Numbered from the stretch's first letter, positions 6,805 to 15,490 are shown. The stretch is 64,000 nt of DNA from an uncultured Oscillospiraceae bacterium (GCA_910585155.1 CAJUEC010000009.1:17644-81643), one strand, 5' to 3'. Numbers and translations are program-made. The notes: a model not told the origin generated them from the sequence alone.

Positions 6805-9800
6805 TCAGGCGCCCTGCTTCTCCTTCTTCCAGCGGCGCACGATGGCGAAGACGCCCAGGCCGATCACGGCCGCCGCCACCACCGCCTCACCGATGAGGAT
6901 GTAGTAGTAGTTGGCGAAGGGCAGCTCGGACACGGTCACGCCGTGGACAATGCCGTTCATGGCGTTGGAGTTCACGGTGGTGTACAGCACGTGCTTCATG
7001 GCCTGGCGGGCATGGTACTGGGAAGCGGGGTTCTCCATGTCCAGCTGGGCGTTGGAGCCGTAGGCCGTCAGCTTGATGTCGCCGCCGGCGCGGATGCACT
7101 GCTCAGTGTCCATCACGCCGCCGTTGTCGTAGTCGGTGATGACGGAGCCGTCAAAGCCCCACTCGTTGCGCAGCACGCCGGTGATGAGGTTGTAGTTGCC
7201 GCCCGCCCAGGTGCAGCCGATGCGGTTGAAGGCGGTCATCACGGCCATAACCGCGGGGATCTCCGCCTCGCTCTGGGTGAAGGTGCCGGTCTCCTCATCG
7301 AAGCTCTGCACCATGACCTTGGTGGTGCCGCGGTCCTCGATGCAGGTCTGGAAGGGCTTCAGGTAGATCTCGCGGATGGCCTGCTCGTTGGAGAAGGTGG
7401 CCGCGTGGCTGCGGTGGTCCTCCTGGTCGTTAAGGGCGAAGTGCTTGATGTAGGCGTACACGCCCTTCTCGGCGCAGGCGCGGGCGGCCTCCAGGGCCAG
7501 CTCGCCGGACATGAAGCCGTCCTCGGAGTAGTACTCGAAGTTACGGCCGGCGAAGGGAGTGCGGTGGATGTTCATGGCGGGGGCGTACCAGCCGGAGATG
7601 ATGCCGGTGTAGGTGTGGGTGCCCCAGTTGCCGTCGGCGGCCAGGCCGTCCTCACCCACGTAGTAGCCGTGGAGGCGGGAGTTCTCCCGGTCCCAGCTGG
7701 CGGCCAGGTTGGCGGCGCAGGGATAGGTGATGGAGTAGGGCTCGTGGGAGACGCCGCCCTCGTTCAGGCCGGAGGGGCCGTCGAAGTCGATGGCGCGGGG
7801 CTTGTTGATGGCGGTGGAGCCCAGGGTCTGATAGCCGGCGTTGCGGATCATCTTCTTGATCTCATCGGTGGTCATCTGGTCGATGAGGGCATCCCAGCCG
7901 CCCTCGGCGTCCACCTCGTCAAAGTCGCGGCCCCGGAAGTCGATGAGCTGGGGACCGCCCGTTTTGCCGAACTCGCCGGCCAGCTTGCCCGCCTCGTCGT
8001 CGGTCATGGGGTTGAGGGAGGCGCTGCCCGCGCCGATGGCGTCAATGTTCTTCTTGATGGTGTCGGACACCTCAACCTCCCAGGTGTAGCCGTTCTTCTC
8101 GCTGAAGCCGCTGGTGCGCTTGCCGTTTTGGTCGCCATGGGTCACGGGGAAGGTGCCCACCCAGTCCTGACGGGTGAGGTACTTGTCCCGGGGGGTCAGC
8201 TCGTCGTACACGGCGTGATCGAACTGGTTGGTGATATCCGCGCCGGTGAGAGACTTGGCGTAGGTCACGTTGTCCACGCCGCCGTTGTCGCTGTAGTCAT
8301 AGGTCCACTTGCCCACGAAGGAGGCGTCGGCGCCGCCAAACAGGGGCTGCTCCACGGTCTGGCCGCTGTAGGCCAGGAAGTTGTCGGCGGCCGCATGGGC
8401 GTTCTCCGCCGCAGTGAGCAGGTAGTCGCCCGCCTCCAGAATGTAGGTCTTGGCCTGCACGTCGTCGTAGGAGATGAAGTCCTTGCGGTTGACGGTGACA
8501 GTGACGGTCTCGGACTGGCCGGGCTCGATGTCGCCGGTCTTCTCAAAGCCCACCAGGGAGACGGCGGACTTCTCGATGTGGTTGGTCTTGTCGTACTCGG
8601 TGTAGGGGGCGTTGAGGTAGATCTGCACCACGTCCCGGCCGGCCACGCTGCCGGTGTTCTTTACGGTGACCTCGATCTCCACGTTGCCGTTCTCATCCAT
8701 AGCGCCCACCTTGAAGCCGGACCACTCAAAGCTGGTGTAGGAGATGCCGTAGCCGAAGGGGTACTGCACGGTGGTGGAGTAATCGTAGTCGCCGGGGTTG
8801 CCCTGCTCCAGGACCTTGTCGAAATAGCGGGTCTCGTAGTACTTGTAGCCCACGTAGATGCCCTCGTCGTAGAACACGCCGGCGCCCACGTCCTGGCCGC
8901 CGTTGACCATCATCATGTCGCCCATGTTCTGCATGGCGGGGGAGGAGAAGGCGTCATAGGCGAAGGTGTCCACCAGATGGCCGGAGGGGTTGACGGCGCC
9001 GCTGAGCACGTCGGCGATGGAGCGGCAGGTATCGCCGCCGGCGCCGGGGGCCCAGAGAACCGCAGTGATGTTGGGATAGTCAGCCACCCAGCCCAGCTCG
9101 AAGGCGTTGTTGGTGTTGACCACGATGATCACGTTGTCAAAGTTGTCGTTCAGGTACTGGATGACACCCAGCTCCACGGAGTCGGGCTCCAGATAGTGCT
9201 TGTCCTTATCCTCAGCCACGCTGGTCCAATCGCCCATGTAGCGGCCCAGGTCGCGGCCCTCGCCGCCGGTACGGGCCAGGAAGAACACGGGGGTGGTGCC
9301 CTGGGCCTCGCTCTTCGCGCCGTCGGGGATGGCGGAGATGGGAGCCTCATTGATGGACCAGTCCTCGGAGCCGCCGTACATGATGGCGCCGCCGCCGCGG
9401 GTGTAGGTCCCGTGGTTGTCGCTGTAGAACTTCCACAGCGCCTCGTTGATGGAGAAGCCCTGCTCGGTGAGGGCGGTCTTCATGTCGCTGGAGATGGTGG
9501 ATACGCCGGAGCCGGTGCCGCCGGCCAGCAGGTCCACGGAGGAGGCGGAGAACAGACTCAGCTTGGAGCCGCCCGCCACGGGAAGGCCCTTGCCGTCCTC
9601 GTTCCGATTGTACAGCAGCACGAAGCCCTCGGCCCCCGCCCTGCGGGTGTAGGCCTGCTCGTCCGCCTGGAGCTGCTTGGAGTCGGTGATGTCGCGCTTA
9701 TAGTAGGCCGAGTCCACCCCTTCGGTGGAATCGCCGCCCTGGTGGCTGCTCTCCGCCTCGCCAAAGATGTCGCGAAGCACCAGGTCAAACCTGGACGTGG

Positions 9801-9906
9801 AGATGACGGGAAGCGCGATGGAGAATGCCAAAAGGATTGCCAAAAGGGGCGCGACGATGGCGGTAAACTTTTTTGCGCTCATTTTTTTCTTCTGTCCCTT
9901 TGCCAC
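6805..9906 (-). CDS. Surface-anchored glycoside hydrolase family 3 enzyme with swapped domain order
   Basis: This 1033-residue protein opens with a basic segment and a transmembrane helix (about 13-36). The GH3 C-terminal alpha/beta sandwich-type domain comes next (about 90-400), then an Fn3-like segment (about 400-500), then the GH3 N-terminal barrel (about 690-960). The order is reversed relative to standard beta-glucosidases. The nucleophile loop ITDYDNGG places the catalytic Asp at about residue 925. KHFALNDQEDHRSH is the barrel Lys-His motif. A second helix (about 1000-1024) and a basic tail close the protein. It probably releases beta-linked glucose or xylose outside the cell. It lies downstream of a carbohydrate-binding-like lipoprotein and an esterase. 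Confidence 0.9.
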   Translation of the reverse strand: MAKGQKKKMSAKKFTAIVAPLLAILLAFSIALPVISTSRFDLVLRDIFGEAESSHQGGDSTEGVDSAYYKRDITDSKQLQADEQAYTRRAGAEGFVLLYNRNEDGKGLPVAGGSKLSLFSASSVDLLAGGTGSGVSTISSDMKTALTEQGFSINEALWKFYSDNHGTYTRGGGAIMYGGSEDWSINEAPISAIPDGAKSEAQGTTPVFFLARTGGEGRDLGRYMGDWTSVAEDKDKHYLEPDSVELGVIQYLNDNFDNVIIVVNTNNAFELGWVADYPNITAVLWAPGAGGDTCRSIADVLSGAVNPSGHLVDTFAYDAFSSPAMQNMGDMMMVNGGQDVGAGVFYDEGIYVGYKYYETRYFDKVLEQGNPGDYDYSTTVQYPFGYGISYTSFEWSGFKVGAMDENGNVEIEVTVKNTGSVAGRDVVQIYLNAPYTEYDKTNHIEKSAVSLVGFEKTGDIEPGQSETVTVTVNRKDFISYDDVQAKTYILEAGDYLLTAAENAHAAADNFLAYSGQTVEQPLFGGADASFVGKWTYDYSDNGGVDNVTYAKSLTGADITNQFDHAVYDELTPRDKYLTRQDWVGTFPVTHGDQNGKRTSGFSEKNGYTWEVEVSDTIKKNIDAIGAGSASLNPMTDDEAGKLAGEFGKTGGPQLIDFRGRDFDEVDAEGGWDALIDQMTTDEIKKMIRNAGYQTLGSTAINKPRAIDFDGPSGLNEGGVSHEPYSITYPCAANLAASWDRENSRLHGYYVGEDGLAADGNWGTHTYTGIISGWYAPAMNIHRTPFAGRNFEYYSEDGFMSGELALEAARACAEKGVYAYIKHFALNDQEDHRSHAATFSNEQAIREIYLKPFQTCIEDRGTTKVMVQSFDEETGTFTQSEAEIPAVMAVMTAFNRIGCTWAGGNYNLITGVLRNEWGFDGSVITDYDNGGVMDTEQCIRAGGDIKLTAYGSNAQLDMENPASQYHARQAMKHVLYTTVNSNAMNGIVHGVTVSELPFANYYYILIGEAVVAAAVIGLGVFAIVRRWKKEKQGA

Positions 9907-9993
9907 AAAAATCCCTCCTAAATTATGATCCTGCCTCAGAACCTGTAGTATTCACAGTTGTATGGGCTGAAATCCCGGTTTTTTTGCGCACAA

Positions 9994-10025
9994 CGCCCCC
10001 GCCGCCGGAACATGCGGCGGGGGCG
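9994..10025 (-). terminator. GC-rich hairpin between lipoprotein and GH3 genes
   Basis: CGCCCCCGCCGC and GCGGCGGGGGCG make a 12-bp perfect stem just after the lipoprotein stop. No T-run follows on the minus strand, so it may act as a partial terminator or an mRNA-stabilising hairpin inside the operon. Confidence 0.5.
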
Positions 10026-10048
10026 CCTGCTTTTACGCGGTGTCCGGA

Positions 10049-10675
10049 TTACTGCTGGGGCACGCGGTCGGAGTTGTCGGTCTCGGTCCAGGTGAGCTCA
10101 GACGCGGCGTTGATGGTGATCTTGTCCACGTTGATGCCGCCGCCGGCGTAGCCCTGGGCGGTGAGAACGATGACGTTCTCGCCGGCCTTCAGGTCGATCT
10201 TGGCGGTAGCGGTGCCGTAGTTCTTATAGTAGGAGGAGACAACCTCCCAGTCCATGGGGGCCTCCAGGCCGGGGAGGACGCCCTCCAGCTTGCACTCGGT
10301 TCCGTTCACGGTGAGCTTGGCGCACTCGCCCTTGGACATGTCCACCTCTTCGAAGACCATGGGGTCAGCCCACTGGCCGCAGGCGGAGGACGCCCGGAGG
10401 GTCAGGGTGGCGGAGCAGGCCTTGGAAGCGTTGATCTTAAAGGTGATGGTCTCGCCGGCGGTGGTGAAGTAGCCCACCTGGGTGGCCTCGGGGCCGGAGC
10501 CCTCGGCGGTGTACTCGGGGCCGGTCTCCACCATGCAGGCCGCGGACAGCTCGGCCTTCTCCGCCTCAAACGTGTAGTCCTGGGCCGCGCCGCCGCAGCC
10601 GGCCAGGGACGCGGCCATCGCCGCAGCCAGGGTGAACGCAACAATGGCGGTCAGAGTTTTGTGTACCTTCTTCAT
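10049..10675 (-). CDS. Lipoprotein with carbohydrate-binding-like beta-sandwich domain
   Basis: This 208-residue protein has a signal peptide and lipobox SLAGC with Cys at residue 27. The rest resembles a CBM6/35-type jelly roll: an opening TFEAEKAELS, a TTAGETITFKINA strand, and a closing NVIVLTAQGYAGGGINVDKITI, which is the usual 'contains a fine ligand-binding edge' pattern of that clan. It is probably tethered to the outer membrane face and bind glycans. It sits between the esterase and the GH3 enzyme on the same strand (gaps 117 and 142 bp), supporting a joint role in polysaccharide use. Family call is moderate; ligand unknown. Confidence 0.75.
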   Translation of the reverse strand: MKKVHKTLTAIVAFTLAAAMAASLAGCGGAAQDYTFEAEKAELSAACMVETGPEYTAEGSGPEATQVGYFTTAGETITFKINASKACSATLTLRASSACGQWADPMVFEEVDMSKGECAKLTVNGTECKLEGVLPGLEAPMDWEVVSSYYKNYGTATAKIDLKAGENVIVLTAQGYAGGGINVDKITINAASELTWTETDNSDRVPQQ

Positions 10676-10792
10676 GCTCGTTTCCTCCTATTTTCTTCAA
10701 TCATGTATTTGCCGCGGCGCTTTTGCGGAACGCTCCCTGTCACAGAGCGCCCCGGGACGGCGCCGCTTGGCAACGTGTTTGGGCCGCCCGGT

Positions 10793-12271
10793 TTACTCCG
10801 CGGCCTGGGCGAGGCTCTGCTGGGCCAGCCACTGCCACAGGTTCACATCGGTGACCGCGCAGTTCTCGGGTGTAAGGTCCTCCACCGCTGTCACCGCCGC
10901 CGGGTCAAAGCGGGTGGTCACCTGGTCGTTGAAGGCGTAAATCCAGCTCCAGTGGCCGTCATAGGTGCCGCCGCCGGTCCAGCTCCAGGGCTCGGGGTCG
11001 TCGGTGCCCCGCACCTTGTCCGTAAGGGTGAGCCACACGTTCTCCGCCCCCGCCTCCAGCAGACGCACGTAGGTGGGCAGGGCAAAATCCGGGGGATTGA
11101 CCGTACCATCATCAGCTGAAAGGAGGAACCAGATGTGGTAATCCTTGATCCCCGCCAGCATCTCATCGGAGATGCGCTGATCCAGATAGGCCTCGCAGAT
11201 GGGATAAAAGGCCGCGAAGTAATCCCCATGCTCAAACATCATGTTCATGGTCATGTAGCCGCCGTTGGAGCAGCCGCCCAGGTAAATGCGGTTGGTATCC
11301 ACGTCGGGATTGCTTTCCACATAGGTGGTGATGGCCTTCCAGAGGGCCCCGGTATACCAGGACACCTGCTTTTCCGTGGTGGACTTATCCACATGGTTAT
11401 AGGTGCCGTTGCCGTCGGAATCCATCCAGATGGTGGGGGTCTGCACCGCCAGCACATAGGCGCCGGCCAGCCCGTCGGCGGCAAAGTACTTCTGAATGTT
11501 GGTCTCGTTCTCCGTGGTCAGGGCGGTCACCTCGTTGCCCAGCAGATCAATGTCGATGTCCGTTCCGCCCTCCCCCGCGCCGTGAAGCCAAATGATGAGG
11601 GGGTTTTTGCCGCTGTCGCTGTCCGCGCCCTCGGGGGCCCAGGCCGCCCGGGTGAGGGTGATGTCCTTCCCCTCCTCCTGGTATTCCACCGTGTCCCGCA
11701 CCCAGCCGGCGGTCTGGGGGACCTTTCGGTCCGCCGCGGCGGCGGAGTAGGTGCACACGTCGCCCTCCTCATAGGTGGTGGAGCCCACGCTGAAGGTCTT
11801 TCCCGGGGCCACGGTCACGCTGAAGTCCACGCTCTCCGCCCATGTGTTTACATTTTTCTCCATATTGTAGGCAAAAGGACTGGCCTCGTTGGACTTCACC
11901 GCCATCTCAATGGTGAGGTACTTGCCCGCGCCGTCGGACTTGTTGCCGTCCTCGTCGGAGCTGTACACCTCTTTCACGGTGCGCTTGGCGGTGCCGAAGG
12001 CCACCTCAAAGGTGTCGTTGGCAATGCCGCTCACGTCCTCGGCAAATTCCAGCACGATCTTGGGAATCGCCGGACCCCACTCGTAGCCCTGGACGATGAT
12101 GTACGCCTTGGACAGGGCGATCTCCGTGGGGGGCTCGGCGCTGGGGGCGGCCGGCGCGTTGGACCCAGTCGGCGCGGAGGACGCCGGAGGGGACTGGGTA
12201 CATCCAGCAAACGTACCCATTATGCCAAGGAGCAGGACCGCTGCAAGCAGGAGAGATACTTGTTTCTTCAT
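10793..12271 (-). CDS. Secreted esterase lipoprotein (EstA/feruloyl-esterase-like alpha/beta hydrolase)
   Basis: This 492-residue protein has lipobox FAGC with Cys at residue 24, then a Pro/Ser/Ala linker. Residues about 50-170 look like an Ig-like N-terminal esterase domain, and an alpha/beta hydrolase fold follows. LIIWLHGAGEGG (225-236) is the oxyanion region and GCSNGG (333-338) holds the nucleophile Ser335. SADDGTVNPP (385-394) gives the acid and DGHWSW near 443 the histidine. The fold fits carbohydrate esterases that remove feruloyl or acetyl groups from plant glycans. The neighbouring glycan-binding lipoprotein and GH3 enzyme support that role. Confidence 0.83.
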   Translation of the reverse strand: MKKQVSLLLAAVLLLGIMGTFAGCTQSPPASSAPTGSNAPAAPSAEPPTEIALSKAYIIVQGYEWGPAIPKIVLEFAEDVSGIANDTFEVAFGTAKRTVKEVYSSDEDGNKSDGAGKYLTIEMAVKSNEASPFAYNMEKNVNTWAESVDFSVTVAPGKTFSVGSTTYEEGDVCTYSAAAADRKVPQTAGWVRDTVEYQEEGKDITLTRAAWAPEGADSDSGKNPLIIWLHGAGEGGTDIDIDLLGNEVTALTTENETNIQKYFAADGLAGAYVLAVQTPTIWMDSDGNGTYNHVDKSTTEKQVSWYTGALWKAITTYVESNPDVDTNRIYLGGCSNGGYMTMNMMFEHGDYFAAFYPICEAYLDQRISDEMLAGIKDYHIWFLLSADDGTVNPPDFALPTYVRLLEAGAENVWLTLTDKVRGTDDPEPWSWTGGGTYDGHWSWIYAFNDQVTTRFDPAAVTAVEDLTPENCAVTDVNLWQWLAQQSLAQAAE

Positions 12272-12449
12272 CGATTTGCCATCCTTCCTCTGTCATTTGG
12301 CACGGGCCGCAGGCGCCGTCCGCTCAGCGGAGAGAGCATCCGGCCTTTGCCCCCGCACCTGTTCCGCCCCATTTTACCTCCTGCCGAAGGGGGGTTCAAT
12401 GCGGTAAAACTTCTTTGGGCGCTTTTGCAACTTTTTCTGCAAAGCAAAC

Positions 12450-12477
12450 GGAGAATGTCCAAAAATGGACATTCTCC
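12450..12477 (-). terminator. Terminator of the LytTR/GHKL two-component operon
   Basis: GGAGAATGTCC and GGACATTCTCC form an 11-bp perfect stem with an A/T loop, beginning 8 bases past the kinase stop. The minus strand continues GTTTGCTTTGC, a weak T tract. Its perfect stem and position make it a likely terminator. Confidence 0.7.
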
Positions 12478-12485
12478 GTCATTTT

Positions 12486-13826
12486 TCATCCGTTTTCTTC
12501 CAATTTCTCGCTCACAGGAAACAAAATGGACAGCCGGTAAATCCCCCCGCTGGCCCGCAGGCGCAGGTCTCCCCCGTACTTTTCCGTGAGCATCCGAATG
12601 CTCTGCATCCCGAAACCGTGAAAACGCTTGTCCGACTTTGTGGTCATGGGCAGGCCCTGCTCCATCACCAGCTCGCCCCCGTAATAATTTTCCTCGCTGA
12701 CAATCAAAAAATGGTCCCGGGCCCGGACGTTGAGGGAGATCAGCCGCCGCTCCCCATCCTCCAGCTGCTCCACCGCCTCAATAGCGTTGTCCAGAATGTT
12801 CCCGAACAGCGCGTAGATGTCCGCGTCCTCCATAAAGCCCAGCCGCCTGCCGTCCGCCACGCAGGTCAGCTCGATCCGCTTGCCCAGGCACATCAGGGAT
12901 TTGTTGGACAGCACCAGGTCCAGCGCCGCGCACTCCGTCTTCAGCCCGCAGTCATAGATGTTTACCAGCCGCTCAATTTCCCGCAGCTCCTTCTGCCGCC
13001 CCGCGTCCCCCAGGGCGGCGATCTGGTGCTTGATGTCGTGGCAGCGCAGATTGATGGCCTCCACCGTCTCCTTTTCCAGGGCGTACCGGCCCCGCTCCGC
13101 GTGGAGCAGCTGCTCCGCGATCTGCGCTTTCTTGTTGGCCTCCGTCTGGCGCATCTGGCACATGCTGACCACCATCACCAGCAGGGAGAGCAGCACGGAA
13201 ATGACGTTGATGTAGAGCATCACCGGCGCCCCCACAGGCAGGGACAGCTCTACGCGGATCAGCGGCTCCAGCACGATGATGACCCCTACCGCCGCCGCTG
13301 CGGTCACCAGCATGATATTCTCCTCCCCGCCGCCGTAGCGGTCGTATTCCGAGATATCATACCGGCTCCGAAACACCACCACAAAGCACAGGCACACCAG
13401 CGCTGTGGTCCCGATGACCAGCAGCTTCTCCTCCCAGCCGGGAGGAATGCCCAGCAGGGTCTGGGCCATCTCGGCGATCCGCTGGGCGCAGTGCTGGAGA
13501 ATGTAGGCCGTGGTCCCGCCGTAGAGGGCGGAGGCCCAGCCGCAGCGAAGGCACAGGCGGAAGGCGGCGATGGTGAGCAGGAAGGTCCCCAGATATTTGC
13601 ACACCACAATGCCCTGAACGCTCCACACGGGCTCCCGCGCCAGCAGCCATTGATAGGAGCACACGCCCGCCCAAAGGCACTCCGCCAGGACGGCCCCGGC
13701 CAGCCGGAGGGCAAAAAAGGGCCGCCGCGCCAGGCCGTGTGCTGTGATGACGCAGCAGCCCAGCAGCAGAATCAGCATGAAGCCGTCCACCCAGGCCAGC
13801 AGCCACAGCTCGCCCAGGCCAATCAT
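12486..13826 (-). CDS. GHKL-type sensor histidine kinase (AgrC-like)
   Basis: This 446-residue kinase has an N-terminal region with about six transmembrane helices (1-222), a short dimerisation helix and a GHKL ATPase domain. The phosphoacceptor motif is RCHDIKHQ (H263 most likely), the N box NILDNAIEAV lies near residue 355 and HGFGMQSI near 410. These polytopic kinases often sense peptides and pair with LytTR regulators. Its ATG overlaps the stop of the LytTR gene by 4 bp. No pre-peptide gene is obvious nearby. It could instead sense a small molecule or envelope state. Confidence 0.9.
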   Translation of the reverse strand: MIGLGELWLLAWVDGFMLILLLGCCVITAHGLARRPFFALRLAGAVLAECLWAGVCSYQWLLAREPVWSVQGIVVCKYLGTFLLTIAAFRLCLRCGWASALYGGTTAYILQHCAQRIAEMAQTLLGIPPGWEEKLLVIGTTALVCLCFVVVFRSRYDISEYDRYGGGEENIMLVTAAAAVGVIIVLEPLIRVELSLPVGAPVMLYINVISVLLSLLVMVVSMCQMRQTEANKKAQIAEQLLHAERGRYALEKETVEAINLRCHDIKHQIAALGDAGRQKELREIERLVNIYDCGLKTECAALDLVLSNKSLMCLGKRIELTCVADGRRLGFMEDADIYALFGNILDNAIEAVEQLEDGERRLISLNVRARDHFLIVSEENYYGGELVMEQGLPMTTKSDKRFHGFGMQSIRMLTEKYGGDLRLRASGGIYRLSILFPVSEKLEENG

Positions 13827-14542
13827 GGCTCCTCCTCCCAGCTCAGCTCGGTATAGCTGTGCAGCTGGGCCAGAAACGCCTTCTTCCGCATCCGGCTGAT
13901 GGAAAATTCCCGCCCATCCACCACCACCGTGCAGCCGTCCATCTTAGTCACATACCGCAGGTTGACAATGCACTGATTGTTGCAGCGGAAAAACGCCTGG
14001 GCGGGCAGGCGCTGCTCCACCGATTTCAGCGTTCCATAGGCGTCGTAATTGGCCTGGAGGGTGTGGTAGCGGATATGGTGGTCGAAGATCTCCACATAGC
14101 ACAGCTCGGACTCCCGCACCTGCACCGCCCCGGAGTTGGTATTCAGCAGCAGCCGGTGCTCCCGCTTCCGGGCGCACCGCTCCACCGCCCGCTGCATCTT
14201 CAGGGAGAAGGCCCCGTAGCCCACAGGCTTGAGGATGTAATCCAGCGCGTCCACGGAATAGCCCCGCACCGCGTACTGGGCCAGGCTGGTGATGAAAATA
14301 AGCACCACCGCGCTGTCCATCTCCCGGAGCTTCTCCGCCGCCGCCATCCCGTCGATGCCGGGCATACGGATATCCATGAACACCAGATCATATTGACATT
14401 GATAGCTTTCCAAAAAGGCGGCGGCGCTGTTGCTCCAGCTGTGGTGCAGCTCGATCCCCGTCTCTTCGGCGTAGCGGTCCAAAAAATTGCCAAGGCGCAG
14501 GGCTTCCTTCTCCTCGTCCTCAACAATGGCGATCTCAAGCAT
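13823..14542 (-). CDS. LytTR-family response regulator
   Basis: This 239-residue regulator has a receiver domain (1-120) with acidic pocket VEDEE, phosphoacceptor D57 in VFMDIRMPG, and KPVGYG near 107. A LytTR DNA-binding domain (about 135-235) follows with FFRCNNQCIVNLRYV. ATG 14542 is chosen because the promoter -10 element overlaps the upstream ATGs, which therefore lie outside the transcript. It heads the two-gene operon with the GHKL kinase at 12486-13826. LytTR proteins bind paired direct repeats; the target genes are not evident. The neighbouring Spo0A_C and XRE genes are upstream on the same strand but behind a separate promoter. Confidence 0.92.
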   Translation of the reverse strand: MLEIAIVEDEEKEALRLGNFLDRYAEETGIELHHSWSNSAAAFLESYQCQYDLVFMDIRMPGIDGMAAAEKLREMDSAVVLIFITSLAQYAVRGYSVDALDYILKPVGYGAFSLKMQRAVERCARKREHRLLLNTNSGAVQVRESELCYVEIFDHHIRYHTLQANYDAYGTLKSVEQRLPAQAFFRCNNQCIVNLRYVTKMDGCTVVVDGREFSISRMRKKAFLAQLHSYTELSWEEEP

Positions 14543-14558
14543 AAAACCACCCCGCTCC

Positions 14559-14587
14559 ATCATAACGGAAAGCTTTTCGGGTGTCAA
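14559..14587 (-). promoter_or_regulatory. Promoter of the LytTR/GHKL operon
   Basis: On the minus strand TTGACA (14587-14582) and TATGAT (14564-14559) are 17 bases apart. The -10 lies only about 16 bases before the chosen start codon, so the leader is very short. Confidence 0.8.
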
Positions 14588-14661
14588 TTTTCTTCCTCTA
14601 TCCGCAACGTTTTCTGTCGGTTTTGCCCCGTATCCGGTCGCCGCCTCTGTGCAGATAGCCT

Positions 14662-15003
14662 CTACTTCACCCCGCTGAACTGGATTTCCGCTGTGATAAT
14701 CGCCAAAAATTGAGTGGAGCGCGGCTTCCCCTCCAGCGCGCCTCCCGCCATGCGGCCCAGCAGAGCCGGGTTCCGGGCCCAGACCACCGCGATCACGCTG
14801 CGGATGCCCCGCTCCACCGCCTGCCAGGTGGTCTGATACCGCCGGGCCACCTCCGGATACAGGTTCTTGGTCACCAGCAGCAGCAGGTCTGGCCGCTCCA
14901 CGCACAGGGCCGCCGCGTAGGCCGCGTAGGCGTAGCCCTTATAATTCGCCGTCACTCCCAGCCGGTGCAGCAGGGCGCAGGCCTGGGTCATCCGCTCCTC
15001 CAT
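14662..15003 (-). CDS. Spo0A output-domain protein lacking a receiver
   Basis: These 113 residues match the Spo0A C-terminal DNA-binding domain (PF08769) along its whole length: LLHRLGVTANYKGYAY, then TKNLYPEVARRYQTTWQAVERGIR in the recognition-helix region, then GKPRSTQFLAIIT. Standard Spo0A has an N-terminal receiver of about 120 residues; none is encoded here, so it cannot be phosphorylated in the usual way. It may bind 0A-like boxes constitutively or be controlled by abundance. It starts 6 bp after the XRE gene and is cotranscribed with it. It is probably an accessory paralogue rather than the master regulator. Confidence 0.88.
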   Translation of the reverse strand: MEERMTQACALLHRLGVTANYKGYAYAAYAAALCVERPDLLLLVTKNLYPEVARRYQTTWQAVERGIRSVIAVVWARNPALLGRMAGGALEGKPRSTQFLAIITAEIQFSGVK

Positions 15004-15009
15004 GTTTCA

Positions 15010-15237
15010 TTACCGCCTTTCCTCTTCTTCGTCGATTTTCAGCAGCTCGGACACTGTGATTCCCATGTGGGCTGCGATTTTTTGCAGAGTACTGAGCTTC
15101 GGGTCGGTCTTCCCGCGCTCGAGCAGGCTGATTTCCTCTGTGCTCAGCCCCATCTCACTCGCCATGTCGAATTGATTTTTCTCCTGCGCATCGCGATACT
15201 TCCTGATGCGCTCGGCCAACGCAGCTGTCTCCGGCAT
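15010..15237 (-). CDS. Small XRE-family helix-turn-helix regulator
   Basis: This 75-residue protein is essentially one Cro/CI-type HTH: RIRKYRDAQEKNQFDMASEM, then LSTEEISLLERGKTDPKLST and IAAHMGITVSELL. It has no visible sensor domain and ends in a run of acidic residues. ATG 15237 is chosen because AAAGGGG sits eight bases upstream; a TTG further upstream lacks a ribosome site. It is the first gene after a 285-base transcribed leader with a strong promoter and a multi-stem RNA, and it is followed directly by the Spo0A_C protein. The role is probably DNA binding in a developmental circuit; the target is unknown. Confidence 0.88.
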   Translation of the reverse strand: MPETAALAERIRKYRDAQEKNQFDMASEMGLSTEEISLLERGKTDPKLSTLQKIAAHMGITVSELLKIDEEEERR

Positions 15238-15330
15238 GTTTTCGACCCCTTTTGACAAATCATATACAAAAGAAGTTGATCATGCCACGGACTGCAGTAC
15301 GTATTCGTGCGTTCCGCCGGCACATCGCCA

Positions 15331-15490
15331 AGGCGGACCCTGTCACGCAGACCGAAACGACAAAGCAGGCCAGACCTATGCCCTAGGTCTGGCCCGCCCA
15401 TCCCGTTCCTATCGTTTCCTGTGTAAAGGCCCCGGCATCCGGTCTTCCCTAAGGCTCCGGGTCACCTATGGTCTGGCCAAAGTCCCGCCT
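15331..15490 (-). ncRNA. Candidate structured RNA (leader or riboswitch) upstream of XRE-Spo0A_C
   Basis: Several nested helices can be drawn: a closing stem AGGCGGGAC (15490-15482) with GTCCGCCT (15338-15331), CGGTCT/AGACCG (15440-15445 with 15349-15354), GAAACGA/TCGTTTC (15354-15360 with 15412-15418), and a perfect 11-bp hairpin at 15368-15394. One arm of that hairpin (GGCCAGACC) can instead pair with a third copy of its partner at 15470-15478, a switch-like arrangement. A consensus promoter lies 40 bases upstream on the minus strand. I do not recognise the class, so strand and function are inference. Confidence 0.6.

Noticed and set aside
6943..9921. 992-codon plus-strand frame across the GH3 gene
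   Set aside because: Composition (Val/Gly/Ala/His runs) is that of an antisense shadow; the minus strand has clear GH3 motifs.
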